Origin: a bacterium
Lineage (GTDB): Bacteria; Planctomycetota; UBA1135; UBA2386
Assembly (NCBI GenBank): GCA_024743115.1
Contig: JANSXC010000014.1
Coordinates: forward strand, 1 to 64,000
Direction: 5' to 3'
Length of the DNA stretch: 64,000 nucleotides
Shown: positions 19,927 to 29,174 of the stretch, piece after piece
Layout of the letters: each line of letters begins with the position of its first letter
Numbering within the stretch: the first letter of the stretch is position 1
The notes under the pieces: model-generated
What the model was told of the DNA's origin: nothing
What the model saw: only the letters and a program-made list of their open reading frames with translations
Databases searched by the model: none
Translations under genes and position numbers: made by a program

Positions 19927-21420
19927 ATGAAGATTCGCCATGGCACCGTCGCGGCCATCAGTCGCGGCGAACTCGTGATCGTTCTCGCCCCTGAAGGCGC
20001 CCGGGTCGACGCTGGACCTGCGCTCGCGGATGCGCTAGCAGCCGCGCGCGCGACCGGTGACCTACGGCTCGGCCACCGCAAGAGCGCGGTGTTCCACCAA
20101 CCCAAGAAGTCGGCCTGCAAGCGCCTCGGCGTCGTCGGCCTCGGTCGCGCCGGGGACCTCGACCCCGAACGGCTGCGGCGGGCAGCGGCGGTTGCGCAGG
20201 GGCTCGCAGCCGGGCTCGAACTCGACGGGTTCTCGCTCGTGCTCGCCAAGGGCGCGCTCGGGGATGTCGATCCGGCAGCGGCTGGGCGCGCGATCGCCGA
20301 AGGTCTCGCGCTCGGCGCCTACCGTTACGATCCGCCGCGGCAGAAGAAGCCCGGCAAGAAGCATGGCACCAACTGCAAGATCGCGTTCGTCGGGCCGAGC
20401 AAGACCGAGGGCAAGCTCAAGGAGGGCATGCGACTCGGGGGCGTCGGTGCCGCAGCCACCGCGTTCGCCCGTGATATCGAGAACCTGCCCGGCAACCTGC
20501 TGACGCCCAGCAAGCTGGCATCGCACGCCCGCAGCTTCGCGGGCGGGGCGATCCGGACCAAGGTGCTCGACAAGAAGGCGATGGAGAAGCTGGGCATGCA
20601 CTCGATGCTCGGTGTGGCGCGCGGGAGCACGGAGCCGCCGAAGTTCCTCGTCATGGAGTACCGCGTCCCCGGCGCCAAGCAGAACGTCTGCGTGGTCGGC
20701 AAGGGCATCACGTTCGACAGCGGCGGCATCAGCCTGAAGCCCGGCGCCAAGATGGACGAGATGCGCTACGACATGTGCGGTGCCGGTGCCGTGATGGGCT
20801 TCTTCCACGCGCTCAAGAACGGTGGGCTCGGCAAGCACAAGCCGAAGTGCAACATCATCGGGCTCGTCGCCGCGACCGAGAACATGCCTGACGGCAGCGC
20901 GCAGAAGCCCGGTGACGTCGTGCGCGCCATGGATGGGCAGACGATCGAGATCCTCAACACGGACGCCGAAGGGCGGCTCGTGCTCGCGGATGCGATCTGC
21001 TACGCCAAGAAGTTCTACGACCCGAAGAAGATCGTCGACCTCGCGACGCTCACTGGCGCGGTCGTCGTGGCGCTGGGCCACGAGATGGCGGGGATCATGG
21101 GCAACGACCAGGATCTCGTCGACGAACTCATCGCGGCGGGCGAGCGTTCGGACGAGCCGCTGTGGCAGCTGCCGCTCTGGGAGTGCCACCGCGATCAGGT
21201 GCGCAGCAAGTTCGCGGACGTGGCCAACCTCAACGGGCCGCAGTTCGGCAACGGCTCGACCGCGGGTGGCGCGTTCCTGTCGTTCTTTGCGGGCGATACG
21301 CCGTGGGTGCACCTCGACATCGCGGGCGCGGCCTACGGCAGCACGCCCAAGGACTACTACAAGAGTGGCGCCACCGGCACGGCCGTGCGCACCCTGCTCG
21401 ACTGGGCGCGCACGCTCTGA
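19927..21420 (+). CDS. pepA: Leucyl aminopeptidase (M17 family)
   Basis: Cytosolic two-metal aminopeptidase that releases N-terminal residues from peptides. ATG at 19927 starts 497 residues beginning [12 protein letters not shown]; the longer upstream frame has no family support. The M17 signature NTDAEGRL is at residues 344-351. Earlier catalytic-domain elements are [12 protein letters not shown] and [15 protein letters not shown], carrying metal ligands. The N-terminal macro-like domain spans about 1-165. The domain boundary has a Lys-rich linker ([10 protein letters not shown]) that is unusual for the family. acsA follows after 44 nt on the same strand, so co-transcription is possible but need not mean shared function. 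Confidence 0.94.
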   Translation: MKIRHGTVAAISRGELVIVLAPEGARVDAGPALADALAAARATGDLRLGHRKSAVFHQPKKSACKRLGVVGLGRAGDLDPERLRRAAAVAQGLAAGLELDGFSLVLAKGALGDVDPAAAGRAIAEGLALGAYRYDPPRQKKPGKKHGTNCKIAFVGPSKTEGKLKEGMRLGGVGAAATAFARDIENLPGNLLTPSKLASHARSFAGGAIRTKVLDKKAMEKLGMHSMLGVARGSTEPPKFLVMEYRVPGAKQNVCVVGKGITFDSGGISLKPGAKMDEMRYDMCGAGAVMGFFHALKNGGLGKHKPKCNIIGLVAATENMPDGSAQKPGDVVRAMDGQTIEILNTDAEGRLVLADAICYAKKFYDPKKIVDLATLTGAVVVALGHEMAGIMGNDQDLVDELIAAGERSDEPLWQLPLWECHRDQVRSKFADVANLNGPQFGNGSTAGGAFLSFFAGDTPWVHLDIAGAAYGSTPKDYYKSGATGTAVRTLLDWARTL

Positions 21421-21464
21421 GCGCGGGGTCGCCTTCTGCGCTCCAGCAACCGAACCGACGATTC

Positions 21465-23411
21465 ATGGCCGACCAGATCATCCATCCGAAGTCGAACCTC
21501 GCGCGGCGTGCGCACGTCGCGAGCTTCGAGCAGTACGAGCAGCTCTACGCCGCGTCGCTGCGCGACCCGCGGGCGTTCTGGCGCGAACGGGCGGCGCGCG
21601 TCGACTGGTTCCACCCCTTCGAGCGCACCTGCCGCCAGGACTTCGGCAACGCGGAAGTCGCTTGGTATCTCGGCGGCAAACTCAACGCCGCCTACAACTG
21701 TGTCGATCGCTGGCTCGAGGATCGTGCGGAGCAGACCGCGATCATCTGGGTCGCGGACGAGCCCGGCGAGTATCGCCACATCAGTTTTCACGAGCTGCAC
21801 GAGAACGTCGGACGGCTCGCGAACCTCCTGCGCGCGCACGGCGTCAGGAAGGGTGATCGGGTCTGCATCTATCTGCCGATGATCCCCGAGGCTGCGTTTG
21901 CGATGCTCGCTTGTGCGCGCATCGGCGCGGTCCACTCGGTCGTGTTTGCGGGGTTCTCCGCCGAGTCGCTGCGAGATCGGATCGACGACGCCGATTGCCA
22001 GGTCGTGCTCACGGCGAACGAAGGCCTGCGCGGCGGGAAGGTCATTCCGCTGAAGGCGACCGTCGACGCCGCGGTCGAAGGGCTGCCGGTGCGGTCGGTG
22101 ATCGTCAAGCAGCGCACCGACACGCCCACGCCGATGAAGGCCGGGCGCGACTACGACTTCGACGAGGAGATGAGCAAGCAGCGCGCGTTCTGCCCCGTCG
22201 AGTGGATGGACAGCGAGGATCCGCTGTTCGTGCTCTACACGTCGGGTTCGACCGGGCGCCCCAAGGGGCAGCTGCACACGACGGGTGGCTACCTGGTCTA
22301 CGCGTCGTACACGCACGAACTCGTGTTCGACTGGCACCGCGGCGACGTGCACTTCTGCGCGGCCGACGTCGGTTGGATCACCGGCCATAGCTACATCGTC
22401 TACGGTCCGCTCTGCAATGGCGCGACGACCGTGATGTTCGAGTCGACGCCGGTCTATCCCGATGCCAGCCGCTACTGGCAGGTCGTCGACGACGTCCAGG
22501 CATCGATCTTCTACACCGCGCCAACGGCGCTGCGCGCGCTGATCCGTTTCGGCGACGAGCCCGTGAAACAGTACGGCCGCGAATCACTGCGCGTGCTCGG
22601 CTCGGTCGGCGAGCCGATCAATCCCGAGGTCTGGCAGTGGTACCACGACGTCGTCGGTGGCGGTCGCTGCGCCGTCGTCGATACGTGGTGGCAGACCGAA
22701 ACCGGTGGCATCCTGATCTCAGCGCTGCCCGGCGCGACGCCGTGCAAGCCGGGATCGGCGACGTTCCCGCTGCCCGGCGTCCGGCCCATGCTCGTGGACG
22801 AGCAGGGCACGGAACTCACGGGCAACGACGTCGCCGGCAACCTCTGCATCACGGGCAGCTGGCCCGGCCAGGCGCGCACGATCCTCGGCGACCACGAACG
22901 CTTCAGGCAGACCTACTTCACGACGTACCCGGGCAGGTACTTCACGGGTGACGGCTGCCGGCGTGACGCCGACGGTTACTACTGGATCACGGGCCGCGTC
23001 GATGACGTGGTCAACGTGTCCGGTCACCGGCTGGGCACGGCGGAGGTCGAGAGCGCGCTCGTCGCGCACGACTACTGCGCCGAGGCCGCGGTCGTTGCAT
23101 GTCCGCACGAGGTCAAGGGCCAGAGCATCTACTGCTACGTGATCCCGGGCCAGGGGGCGGAAGGCGTCGAGCCCGCGACGATCGAGCAGGAGCTCGTCAA
23201 GGCCGTGCGCGACGCGATCGGCGGCATCGCGACGCCCGAGCGCGTGCAGGTCGTGCCCGGTCTGCCGAAGACCCGGAGCGGCAAGATCATGCGCCGCATC
23301 CTGCGCAAGATCGCAGAGAGCAACTACGAGGATCTCGGCGACATCACGACGCTCGCGGAGCCCGCGGTCGTCGAGCAAATCGTTGCCGGTCACAAGGCCG
23401 GCAAGAGCTGA
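21465..23411 (+). CDS. acsA: Acetyl-CoA synthetase
   Basis: AMP-forming enzyme that activates acetate to acetyl-CoA. ATG at 21465 gives 648 residues, close to the usual 650. The AMP-binding P-loop [10 protein letters not shown] is near residue 259, and WWQTETGG, the family A5-type motif, near 412. The C-terminal [11 protein letters not shown] contains Lys607, the lysine that is acetylated in Salmonella Acs to switch the enzyme off, so the same control is possible here. The N-terminal ACAS domain is intact. An ACT-domain protein gene follows 12 nt downstream. No acetyltransferase or deacetylase gene is nearby. Confidence 0.97.
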   Translation: MADQIIHPKSNLARRAHVASFEQYEQLYAASLRDPRAFWRERAARVDWFHPFERTCRQDFGNAEVAWYLGGKLNAAYNCVDRWLEDRAEQTAIIWVADEPGEYRHISFHELHENVGRLANLLRAHGVRKGDRVCIYLPMIPEAAFAMLACARIGAVHSVVFAGFSAESLRDRIDDADCQVVLTANEGLRGGKVIPLKATVDAAVEGLPVRSVIVKQRTDTPTPMKAGRDYDFDEEMSKQRAFCPVEWMDSEDPLFVLYTSGSTGRPKGQLHTTGGYLVYASYTHELVFDWHRGDVHFCAADVGWITGHSYIVYGPLCNGATTVMFESTPVYPDASRYWQVVDDVQASIFYTAPTALRALIRFGDEPVKQYGRESLRVLGSVGEPINPEVWQWYHDVVGGGRCAVVDTWWQTETGGILISALPGATPCKPGSATFPLPGVRPMLVDEQGTELTGNDVAGNLCITGSWPGQARTILGDHERFRQTYFTTYPGRYFTGDGCRRDADGYYWITGRVDDVVNVSGHRLGTAEVESALVAHDYCAEAAVVACPHEVKGQSIYCYVIPGQGAEGVEPATIEQELVKAVRDAIGGIATPERVQVVPGLPKTRSGKIMRRILRKIAESNYEDLGDITTLAEPAVVEQIVAGHKAGKS

Positions 23412-23423
23412 GGACGGGCGCGC

Positions 23424-23792
23424 GTGGCCGAGCTGCAGCCAGAACGTCAGCCGGGCACGTTTGCTTTCGTCTGCGTCGATCCGGCCACCGACCTGACCGG
23501 CCTCGAGCCGGTCGCGACGATGCGCGAGCCGGAGGGCCTCACGCTCGTGCTGCCCGTCGAACAGGCGCGGGCACGCGGCCTGGCATTCGAGATCGAGATG
23601 GCCTGGATCACGCTCATGCAGCCGACCGCGCTGGATGCGGTCGGCATCACGGCCGCGTTCGCGCGACAGCTCGCGCAGGCCGCGATCCCGTGCAACGTGA
23701 TCGCGGGCGTGCACCACGACCATCTCTTCGTGCCTGCAAATCGTGCCGAGCAGGCCGCCGAACTGCTGTCGGGGCTCTCGTTCCAGGGCTGA
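23424..23792 (+). CDS. ACT domain-containing protein
   Basis: Small protein of 122 residues starting with GTG, 12 nt after acsA. It has two ACT-like beta-alpha-beta-beta units: residues about 10-60 (FAFVCVDPATD, LTLVLPVEQA) and 65-122 (WITLMQPTALDAVGITAAF, VIAGVHHDHLFV). It matches the stand-alone ACT_7/DUF2241 style of protein, which is thought to bind amino acids or related ligands. No enzyme domain is attached. Proximity suggests a link with acsA, but regulation of acetate activation by this protein is only inference. A hairpin spanning its stop codon ends the unit. Confidence 0.82.
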   Translation: MAELQPERQPGTFAFVCVDPATDLTGLEPVATMREPEGLTLVLPVEQARARGLAFEIEMAWITLMQPTALDAVGITAAFARQLAQAAIPCNVIAGVHHDHLFVPANRAEQAAELLSGLSFQG

Positions 23793-23812
23793 TCGCCCGG
23801 GAGCCGATCAGC
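23788..23812. terminator. Bidirectional terminator-like hairpin between convergent genes
   Basis: Perfect 8-bp inverted repeat GCTGATCG - 9 nt - CGATCAGC. The left arm contains the TGA of the ACT-domain gene and the right arm the complementary stop of the minus-strand Kelch gene, only 15 nt apart. It has no T-tract on either side, as with the other hairpins here. Confidence 0.45.
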
Positions 23813-25208
23813 GCGCGCCGACGAGGATCGTCACGCCGTTGCTGGCGTTGATGGACTGGATGTTGAAGCTCGGGTCGAGTTCGATTTCGAGGACCTGCTG
23901 GTAGAGCGTCAGTCCAGCGAATCCGGGGTCGTTCGGCAGCGGCAGCGGCACTGTGACGACGCCGCCCTGGTTGCCGAGCAGCAGCACCGCGTCGTTCCTC
24001 ACGAGCAGGTTGCAGCCCGCACCGCCGGCCGGGTGGATCGTGCTGAGCGCGGTTGGCAGTGATCCGCCAGCCCAGTTGGAGTTCGACAGGCCAACGACGC
24101 TGAACACGAGACTGGTCGCGCCGACCCCGTTGGCCGCCGCTTCGAACGTGTCGCCGGTCCACGGCAGGTTGGTCGGGGACAGCGTCACGTTGCCGGTGCC
24201 GCCGCCGGGGCAGCCGCTGCCGAACGTGGAGGCCTGCGCGAGCGGGCTGGTCTGGTACTCCCAGGTGTCGACGAGCTGCGTGGTGCTGAAGCCGCCGAAC
24301 AGGAAGGTCTTGCCGAGACCCGGGATGAACGCGAGTGAGCAGCCCGTGCGACTCGGCGGGCCGCCGTTGCGCTGTTCCCAGTCCGTGCCGTCGAATTCCC
24401 AGCAGCCGGCTAGGGTGCCGCCCGTGCGGGTGCCGCCGAACACGACGTGGCGATCGCGAACCAGGTCGTAGGTCGCGCCGTAGGCGAACAAGCCCTGCAC
24501 GCCGAGCGATCCCGGGCCGGTCGTGGTGGTCGTGACCTGGCGCCAGTCGCTGCCGTCCCAGATCCAGGTGTCGCCGAGCGCGCCGGCGGTGTTGCGACCG
24601 CCGTAGTAGAGCATTTCACCGCGCGTGATGTCGAACGACAGCCGGCCGCGGCCGCGGATGCTGGGGCTCGTGGTCGGCGTCAGCCGGGTCCAGTTGGTGC
24701 CGTTCCAGCTCCAGGTCTCGTTGTTGTAGCCCGCTGCACCGTTGCCGCCGAACAGGATGCAGACACCTTGCACGGCGTCGTAGGCCATCGACGCCCAGCG
24801 CCGGGCCGACGGCGAGGTCGCTGGCGAAAGCTGGGTCCAGCTCGTGCCGTCGAACTCCCAGGTGTCGCCGAGATTCGTCGAGCCCGAGCGGCCGCCGAAG
24901 AGCACATACACGCCGCGGCTGGTGTCGTAGGTGCCGGCGTAGAAGTGGCGGGTTTGCGGGAGCGGTCCTGCCGTCGGCGTGATGTCGGTCCAGTTGGCGC
25001 CATCGAACTGCCACATGTCGTTGAGTTCGCTGGTGGGGCCGGGCTTGCCGCCGAACAGATACATCGACCCGCCATCCGTGACGCCGACGTGGCCGGCGCG
25101 GGGCGAGGGGGAATTGGCAGGGGTCAGCTGGGTCCAGGCGGCCTGCGCGGTGGCGATGGTGCCGAGGCTCGTGGCGGCGGCGAACAGAGCGATGGTGCGG
25201 CGGGTCAT
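23808..25208 (-). CDS. Secreted Kelch-repeat protein with planctomycete C-terminal module (second copy)
   Basis: Exported 466-residue protein of the same architecture and length as the one at 11.1-12.5 kb. It has a signal peptide (residues 1-24, Ala-rich, cleavage after AQA). Seven Kelch-like units (about 30-315) show the repeated pattern SPSAR...MAYD...CILFGGN...ETW.WNGTNW. The last 140 residues start FGSGCPGGGTG and include GAGCNLLVRND. The units are much closer to each other than is typical of Kelch enzymes, and no galactose-oxidase copper ligands are seen, so a binding role is more likely than catalysis. It is convergent with the ACT gene and divergent from an SGNH esterase 122 bp upstream. 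Confidence 0.82.
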   Translation of the reverse strand: MTRRTIALFAAATSLGTIATAQAAWTQLTPANSPSPRAGHVGVTDGGSMYLFGGKPGPTSELNDMWQFDGANWTDITPTAGPLPQTRHFYAGTYDTSRGVYVLFGGRSGSTNLGDTWEFDGTSWTQLSPATSPSARRWASMAYDAVQGVCILFGGNGAAGYNNETWSWNGTNWTRLTPTTSPSIRGRGRLSFDITRGEMLYYGGRNTAGALGDTWIWDGSDWRQVTTTTTGPGSLGVQGLFAYGATYDLVRDRHVVFGGTRTGGTLAGCWEFDGTDWEQRNGGPPSRTGCSLAFIPGLGKTFLFGGFSTTQLVDTWEYQTSPLAQASTFGSGCPGGGTGNVTLSPTNLPWTGDTFEAAANGVGATSLVFSVVGLSNSNWAGGSLPTALSTIHPAGGAGCNLLVRNDAVLLLGNQGGVVTVPLPLPNDPGFAGLTLYQQVLEIELDPSFNIQSINASNGVTILVGAR

Positions 25209-25330
25209 TTCGGGTCTGGATCGAGTGGGCTCGAGAAAGGGCGCTACGGCCCGGTGTTGCCGAATCGTAGAACCCGGTTTCAGGTCAGGCGACGTGCCGC
25301 GTCAGATGGCCGGGTTGCGACGAAAATAGT

Positions 25331-26452
25331 ATGTCTGCAACATCCGGCCGGTGCGCCGTTGTCATCGCCGCGATGCATCTGACGGTTCTGCCTGACGCCA
25401 CCGAAGTCCGGGCCACCGGTCTGCCTCCGGGCGCCGCCGCGGCGTTCGCACTCGGGTTCGAGAACGGCGACACGCCGCTGCCGGGCGGCGCAGTGCTCGA
25501 GATCGTCCCGATCGCGATGTCGCCGAGTGCGGTAGCCGACGAGCACGGGGTCGTGTTCCTGCGGGTTCCACACACCGCCGGCAGCAGCGCCGGTCTCGAG
25601 TTCCTGGCTCAGGTCGTCTACCACGTGCCCGGAGTGCCGCTCGAACAGGCCGGTTCGCTGCGGGTTCTGCCCGTCATGCGGGGCCGGGTGCCGAGTCCGG
25701 GCGATCCGGCAGATCTCGTCATCTTCTTCGGTCAGAGCAACTGCGAGGGCTGGGCCGGCGTTGCGGACCTGCGCCCGGATCTGCGCGGGCCGCACCCGCG
25801 CCTGAGGATCTGGAACGGACCTGCCGGCCAATGGCAGCCGGTCGAAGCCGGCGTCAACACCAACATGGCCCCGAACGCGCCGTTCTTCGGCGCCGAGATC
25901 GGCATGGCCGACAGTCTCGGGAATCGCTCGGCGCCGCTCTTTCTGATCAAACAGGCGCGGTCGCCGTCGACGCTCGGGCCGAATCCGGGGCCGGGCAACG
26001 AGTGGGGCGTGCAGGCCGGCGAACTCTACGCCAGCCTGCTGCAGCGGATCACCAACGCCACGGGTGTGTTGCTGCGCCAGGGTTACCAGCCGCGTGTGAA
26101 GCTGATCTGCATGATGCAGGGCGAATCCGATGCGGCGGTGATGGAACTTGCTGATGGCTACCTTCTGCGGATCGAAGAGCTGCTGACACGGTTGCGGCTC
26201 GATCTGCACGATCGCGGTGTGAGCGGCAACGATCCGCCCTGGATCCGACTCGGGCTCGTGAATCGCGAACTGGTGCGGGTCGGTCTGCTCGGCACGCCGG
26301 TGGTCCGCGCCGCCCAGACCACCGTCGCCGGCACGCTCGCGCAATGCGACGTGCTCGAGACGACGGGCTTCGGTGTGCTGCCCGATCGCCTCCACTTTGC
26401 GAGTGACGGGCTGCTGCAGATGGGGCGGCGGTTCGTGGCGGGGCGGCTCTGA
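25331..26452 (+). CDS. SGNH-type sialate O-acetylesterase family protein
   Basis: Probable carbohydrate esterase of 373 residues that removes acetyl groups from sugars. The catalytic domain covers about residues 125-373. The nucleophile Ser136 lies in FFGQSNCEG, the block MMQGESDA matches the conserved QGE.D motif, and DRLHFASDG supplies the Asp-x-x-His pair. Residues 15-120 form an extra beta-rich N-terminal region of unknown role. There is no clear signal peptide from the ATG at 25331, and an internal ATG at 25373 would remove 14 hydrophobic residues, so the cellular location is uncertain. A second, larger SASA-type protein is at 58.4 kb. The gene is divergent from the second Kelch gene. 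Confidence 0.83.
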   Translation: MSATSGRCAVVIAAMHLTVLPDATEVRATGLPPGAAAAFALGFENGDTPLPGGAVLEIVPIAMSPSAVADEHGVVFLRVPHTAGSSAGLEFLAQVVYHVPGVPLEQAGSLRVLPVMRGRVPSPGDPADLVIFFGQSNCEGWAGVADLRPDLRGPHPRLRIWNGPAGQWQPVEAGVNTNMAPNAPFFGAEIGMADSLGNRSAPLFLIKQARSPSTLGPNPGPGNEWGVQAGELYASLLQRITNATGVLLRQGYQPRVKLICMMQGESDAAVMELADGYLLRIEELLTRLRLDLHDRGVSGNDPPWIRLGLVNRELVRVGLLGTPVVRAAQTTVAGTLAQCDVLETTGFGVLPDRLHFASDGLLQMGRRFVAGRL

Positions 26453-26498
26453 TCAGAGTCGATCGGCGCCCCACACTGCATGCGCTGGCTGGAGAGAC

Positions 26499-26700
26499 TC
26501 AGTAGCAGGTCTCGAGCCGCATCCCGTCGCTCCACGACAACCCGGCCGCGTTGGCGGTCGGGTCGAGGCAGGCCCACTGCTGGTAGATCGGCAGGCCGGA
26601 CAGGGCTGGGATACCCGGTAGCGGGAGCGGCAGCGTGCCGCGCCAACTGGGAGTCGAACTCCTGGCCGTTGCGTAGGACGCAGCCCGGCATCCCGAAGTT
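26499..26700 (-). pseudogene. Frameshifted remnant of a secreted-protein C-terminal module
   Basis: On the minus strand, one frame reads FGMPGCVLRNGQEFDSQL (about 26700-26645). After a frameshift around 26637-26645, another frame continues GTLPLPLPGIPALSGLPI, then QQWACLDPTANAAGL, and ends GMRLETCY at the stop 26499. Together this is the normal end of the planctomycete C-terminal module (MPGC ... IYQQWACLDP). Only about 65 residues remain; the N-terminal part is gone and the adjacent sequence belongs to a different gene fragment on the other strand. The reading frame break plus the missing body make a pseudogene much more likely than a sequencing error. Confidence 0.65.
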
Positions 26701-26719
26701 GCTGACGCTTTCCGAGCAG

Positions 26720-27010
26720 GACACCCATTCGACGATTCTGCTCTGGGGTGCAGGCGGTCAGCGGCTCATCTCCGGTACCAGGAGCGGCAAGATCCGCGTC
26801 TGGGATAGACAGCCCGCGGGCGATCTTACCCGCGTTCGAGCCGAGATCGGCGAGCTACGCGCGCGCCTCGCCGCGTCGGTTACCGCCGAACTGGAGCGCG
26901 CGGACGATGCCGCGGTGGTCGCGGCCCGTTGGCGTGCTCGGACCGATTGCACGCCGCTCGAGCGGCACGTCGCGCTCCGGCTCGTTCGCGAGGCCGTGAC
27001 GCGGCGCTAG
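26720..27010 (+). pseudogene. Truncated 3' end of a WD40-repeat protein gene
   Basis: The last 96 codons of a plus-strand frame encode one WD40 unit (GGQRLISGTRSGKIRVWD) followed by a helical tail with LRARLAASVTAELE, typical of the ends of planctomycete kinase-WD40 proteins. No start, signal or further propeller blades precede it; the frame upstream is antisense to the other remnant (26499-26700). A seven-bladed propeller cannot form from one repeat, so this is a leftover gene end. Its TAG stop shares the palindrome CTAG with the stop of the minus-strand gene next to it. Confidence 0.6.
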
Positions 27011-28203
27011 CGCGGCAGCTGGCCTACGAAGTCGAGGAACTGACGCTGCGCCAGTTCGCGGCGATGCCCCGGCTGCGTGATTTGCGGTCGCGCACTTCGG
27101 CGCAGCACGGAGAATCCGCCGAGGTTGCCGTCAGGCGTGTTCGTGCGCCGGTGGCACAGGGCGCACTGCGCGAAGTATGGCGTGTACTTGAGCGAACCGT
27201 AGTCGCGGAACAACTCGGGTCGGGTCATCGGAATCGAGTCGAACCACGCGAAGCTGATCGGCTTGCTGTCCGCCTTGCGGACTTTCTCGCGCGGCAGCAG
27301 CCATTGCGCGAGATCGACGCCATCGTGGGTGGTTGTGGGGTTGTCGCGAGCCAGCGGCTGCAAGTTCGTGAGCCGCTGCAGCCGCACGTCGGTGACGATT
27401 CGCGTGGCGTAGGCGTTGCCGTCGTCACCGAGTGCAACGATGCCCTGCACGAGCACGGCCGTGGTGTCGAGCGGGACCTCGAACTCCTCGTCGGCGACCA
27501 CGTTCTGGATCAGGTCGGAAACGGTCAGGCGGTGGCGCGCGGCAACCGTCAGCCAGAGTTCTGACCACAGTCCCGTGCGGCCGGCGTCGAACAGCCTGGT
27601 CGATCGGCGATCGAGTTCGACGAGGTCACTTGCCTTGCAGTCCTTGAGGTGCGGCGTGATCTGTTTCAGCTCGAACGTCGCCAGCTCAGCGGATCGCAGA
27701 GTCGCGGCGGGCAACGCGAGGCGGGTTGCGGCGGCGTGCAGTGGTGCCAGGAGATCCGGGTTCGCTTTCGCGTCGACGAGTCGCCGCGCGAGGCGGAACA
27801 GGTCGTACTGCAGGTAGACCGCGAGTCGGGGACGCTGCCGCAGGTCGGCGAGCACGGTGCCATCGAGGGCCGTGAGCGCGTCGTGAACCGCATCCGCCTC
27901 GGGTGCCGAGAATCGTTCACGGGGAACCTGGCGACCATCGCCGCCGTACACTTTCCGGTCCTCGGCGGTCCCGGGGCGGGTGCGGAAGTACCACTTCGGC
28001 ACGAAGAAGTCCTCGTCGTCGCCGTGTTCGCTCGCCAATGCCGCGCCGATCTTCGTGGGCACGAGCTCGACCGTGTAGATCGCGCGGAACAGTCGGTTGG
28101 CGGGATGTTCGGAATCGTCCGAATAGGGGCTCGCCTGCGCGGGTAGCGCGGCGAGAAGCCCGGCCGTGAGCGCGAGCAGCGGCGGCAAGAGGAGGGGGCG
28201 CAT
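27007..28203 (-). CDS. Exported protein with a single CxxCH heme motif, family not recognised
   Basis: Unrecognised 398-residue protein. ATG at 28203 gives a signal peptide (residues 1-24, cleavage at AQA). The middle is helical and rich in Leu/Arg/Asp with no motif I can name. Near the C-terminus (about residue 350) the sequence FAQCALCHRRTN contains one c-type heme-binding CxxCH, so the mature protein could be a monoheme cytochrome or carry a cytochrome-like tail as many planctomycete secreted proteins do. It ends GQLPR right at the CTAG shared with the WD40 remnant. It is followed upstream by the TolB-like gene, same strand, about 40 bp away, so the two may be co-transcribed. Confidence 0.6.
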   Translation of the reverse strand: MRPLLLPPLLALTAGLLAALPAQASPYSDDSEHPANRLFRAIYTVELVPTKIGAALASEHGDDEDFFVPKWYFRTRPGTAEDRKVYGGDGRQVPRERFSAPEADAVHDALTALDGTVLADLRQRPRLAVYLQYDLFRLARRLVDAKANPDLLAPLHAAATRLALPAATLRSAELATFELKQITPHLKDCKASDLVELDRRSTRLFDAGRTGLWSELWLTVAARHRLTVSDLIQNVVADEEFEVPLDTTAVLVQGIVALGDDGNAYATRIVTDVRLQRLTNLQPLARDNPTTTHDGVDLAQWLLPREKVRKADSKPISFAWFDSIPMTRPELFRDYGSLKYTPYFAQCALCHRRTNTPDGNLGGFSVLRRSARPQITQPGHRRELAQRQFLDFVGQLPR

Positions 28204-28244
28204 GGCGCCATCATGACGCCGGAGCCGGCGCGCCGATACGGTTC

Positions 28245-29150
28245 TCAGCGTTGGTGCGGCGTCGGGGGCGACGCGATGAGTCCGGCGGGCACGTACGCCG
28301 GCGCGCCGTCGAATCCGGCGGCGCTCGTGACGCGGCGCAGATAGAAGCCGGACAGCGACAGCTCGTAGAGGTCCCAGTCGCCGGTGGCCGGATCGACGCC
28401 GCCGAATGCGAGCCGCCGGCCGTCCAATGACCACGCGGGCACGAGATCGTTGCCTGGGCGCCGGCAGACGAACTCGAGGCGGTCCGTTCGCAGGTCGAGT
28501 CGGGCGATGTCGGTCTCTTCACCGTTCTGGCGATCGAACGCGATCCACCGACCGCACGGGGACCAGCTCGGGTGACCGACGTACACGCCGTCGTGGGTCA
28601 ACTGCTCGGGCTGCGCAGCCGGATCGTCGACCGCGAGCGTCCAGAGATCCCAGCCCCCGTCGCCGCGGGCCGCCTTGCGGGCGAAGACGAGCCGCTCGCC
28701 ATCGGGTGACCAGCTCGGGTAGCGATCCAGGGCGGGGTCGTCCGTGACGCGACGTGGCGTGCCGGCGGGCCAGTCCATGAGCCAGAGATCTTCGCGGCCG
28801 TCTGCCGAGCGTGCGAACGCGATTCGCGGGCGGGTGGGACACCAGGCTGGCGCGGCGCCGCCGGCGGGGTCGTCGCCGAGGCGATCCGCGCCGGAGTAGA
28901 GCACCGCTGCGTCGTCGTCGCCGAAGCGGTAGTGCACCAGGCGCGCCGAATGGGCGTCGTATCGTGGGTTGCCCTCCGCTGCGGGCGTCGCGACGAGTCG
29001 TCGCAGTTCGCCGCCGGCTTTGGCCTCGGCGTAGAGGTCGCCGGCGCCGCTGCGCGCCGACGCGAACACCAGGACGCCGGGGGGTGTGGCGCAGGCGCCA
29101 GCCAGCGCCGCGGTGACGGTCGCCAGCCCGAGAGTGCGAAGAGTTGCCAT
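28245..29150 (-). CDS. TolB/PD40-like beta-propeller lipoprotein
   Basis: Putative lipoprotein of 301 residues. A short signal peptide ends in a lipobox (ALAGAC, Cys at about 20), so outer- or inner-membrane anchoring is expected. Residues 28-290 are WD40-like PD40 units with the recurrent pattern P.WSPDG..L.F....G..DLW (YPSWSPDGERLVFARK, HPSWSPCGRWIAFDR, PAWSLDGRRLAFGG). This is the C-terminal propeller type of TolB, without the TolB N-terminal domain. No Tol-Pal genes are close. It may sense or bind other envelope proteins, but no partner can be named. It lies between the KaiC-like gene and the heme-motif protein on the same strand. Confidence 0.78.
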   Translation of the reverse strand: MATLRTLGLATVTAALAGACATPPGVLVFASARSGAGDLYAEAKAGGELRRLVATPAAEGNPRYDAHSARLVHYRFGDDDAAVLYSGADRLGDDPAGGAAPAWCPTRPRIAFARSADGREDLWLMDWPAGTPRRVTDDPALDRYPSWSPDGERLVFARKAARGDGGWDLWTLAVDDPAAQPEQLTHDGVYVGHPSWSPCGRWIAFDRQNGEETDIARLDLRTDRLEFVCRRPGNDLVPAWSLDGRRLAFGGVDPATGDWDLYELSLSGFYLRRVTSAAGFDGAPAYVPAGLIASPPTPHQR

Positions 29151-29174
29151 GTCGACGTTTCCGGGTCGCGGCGC

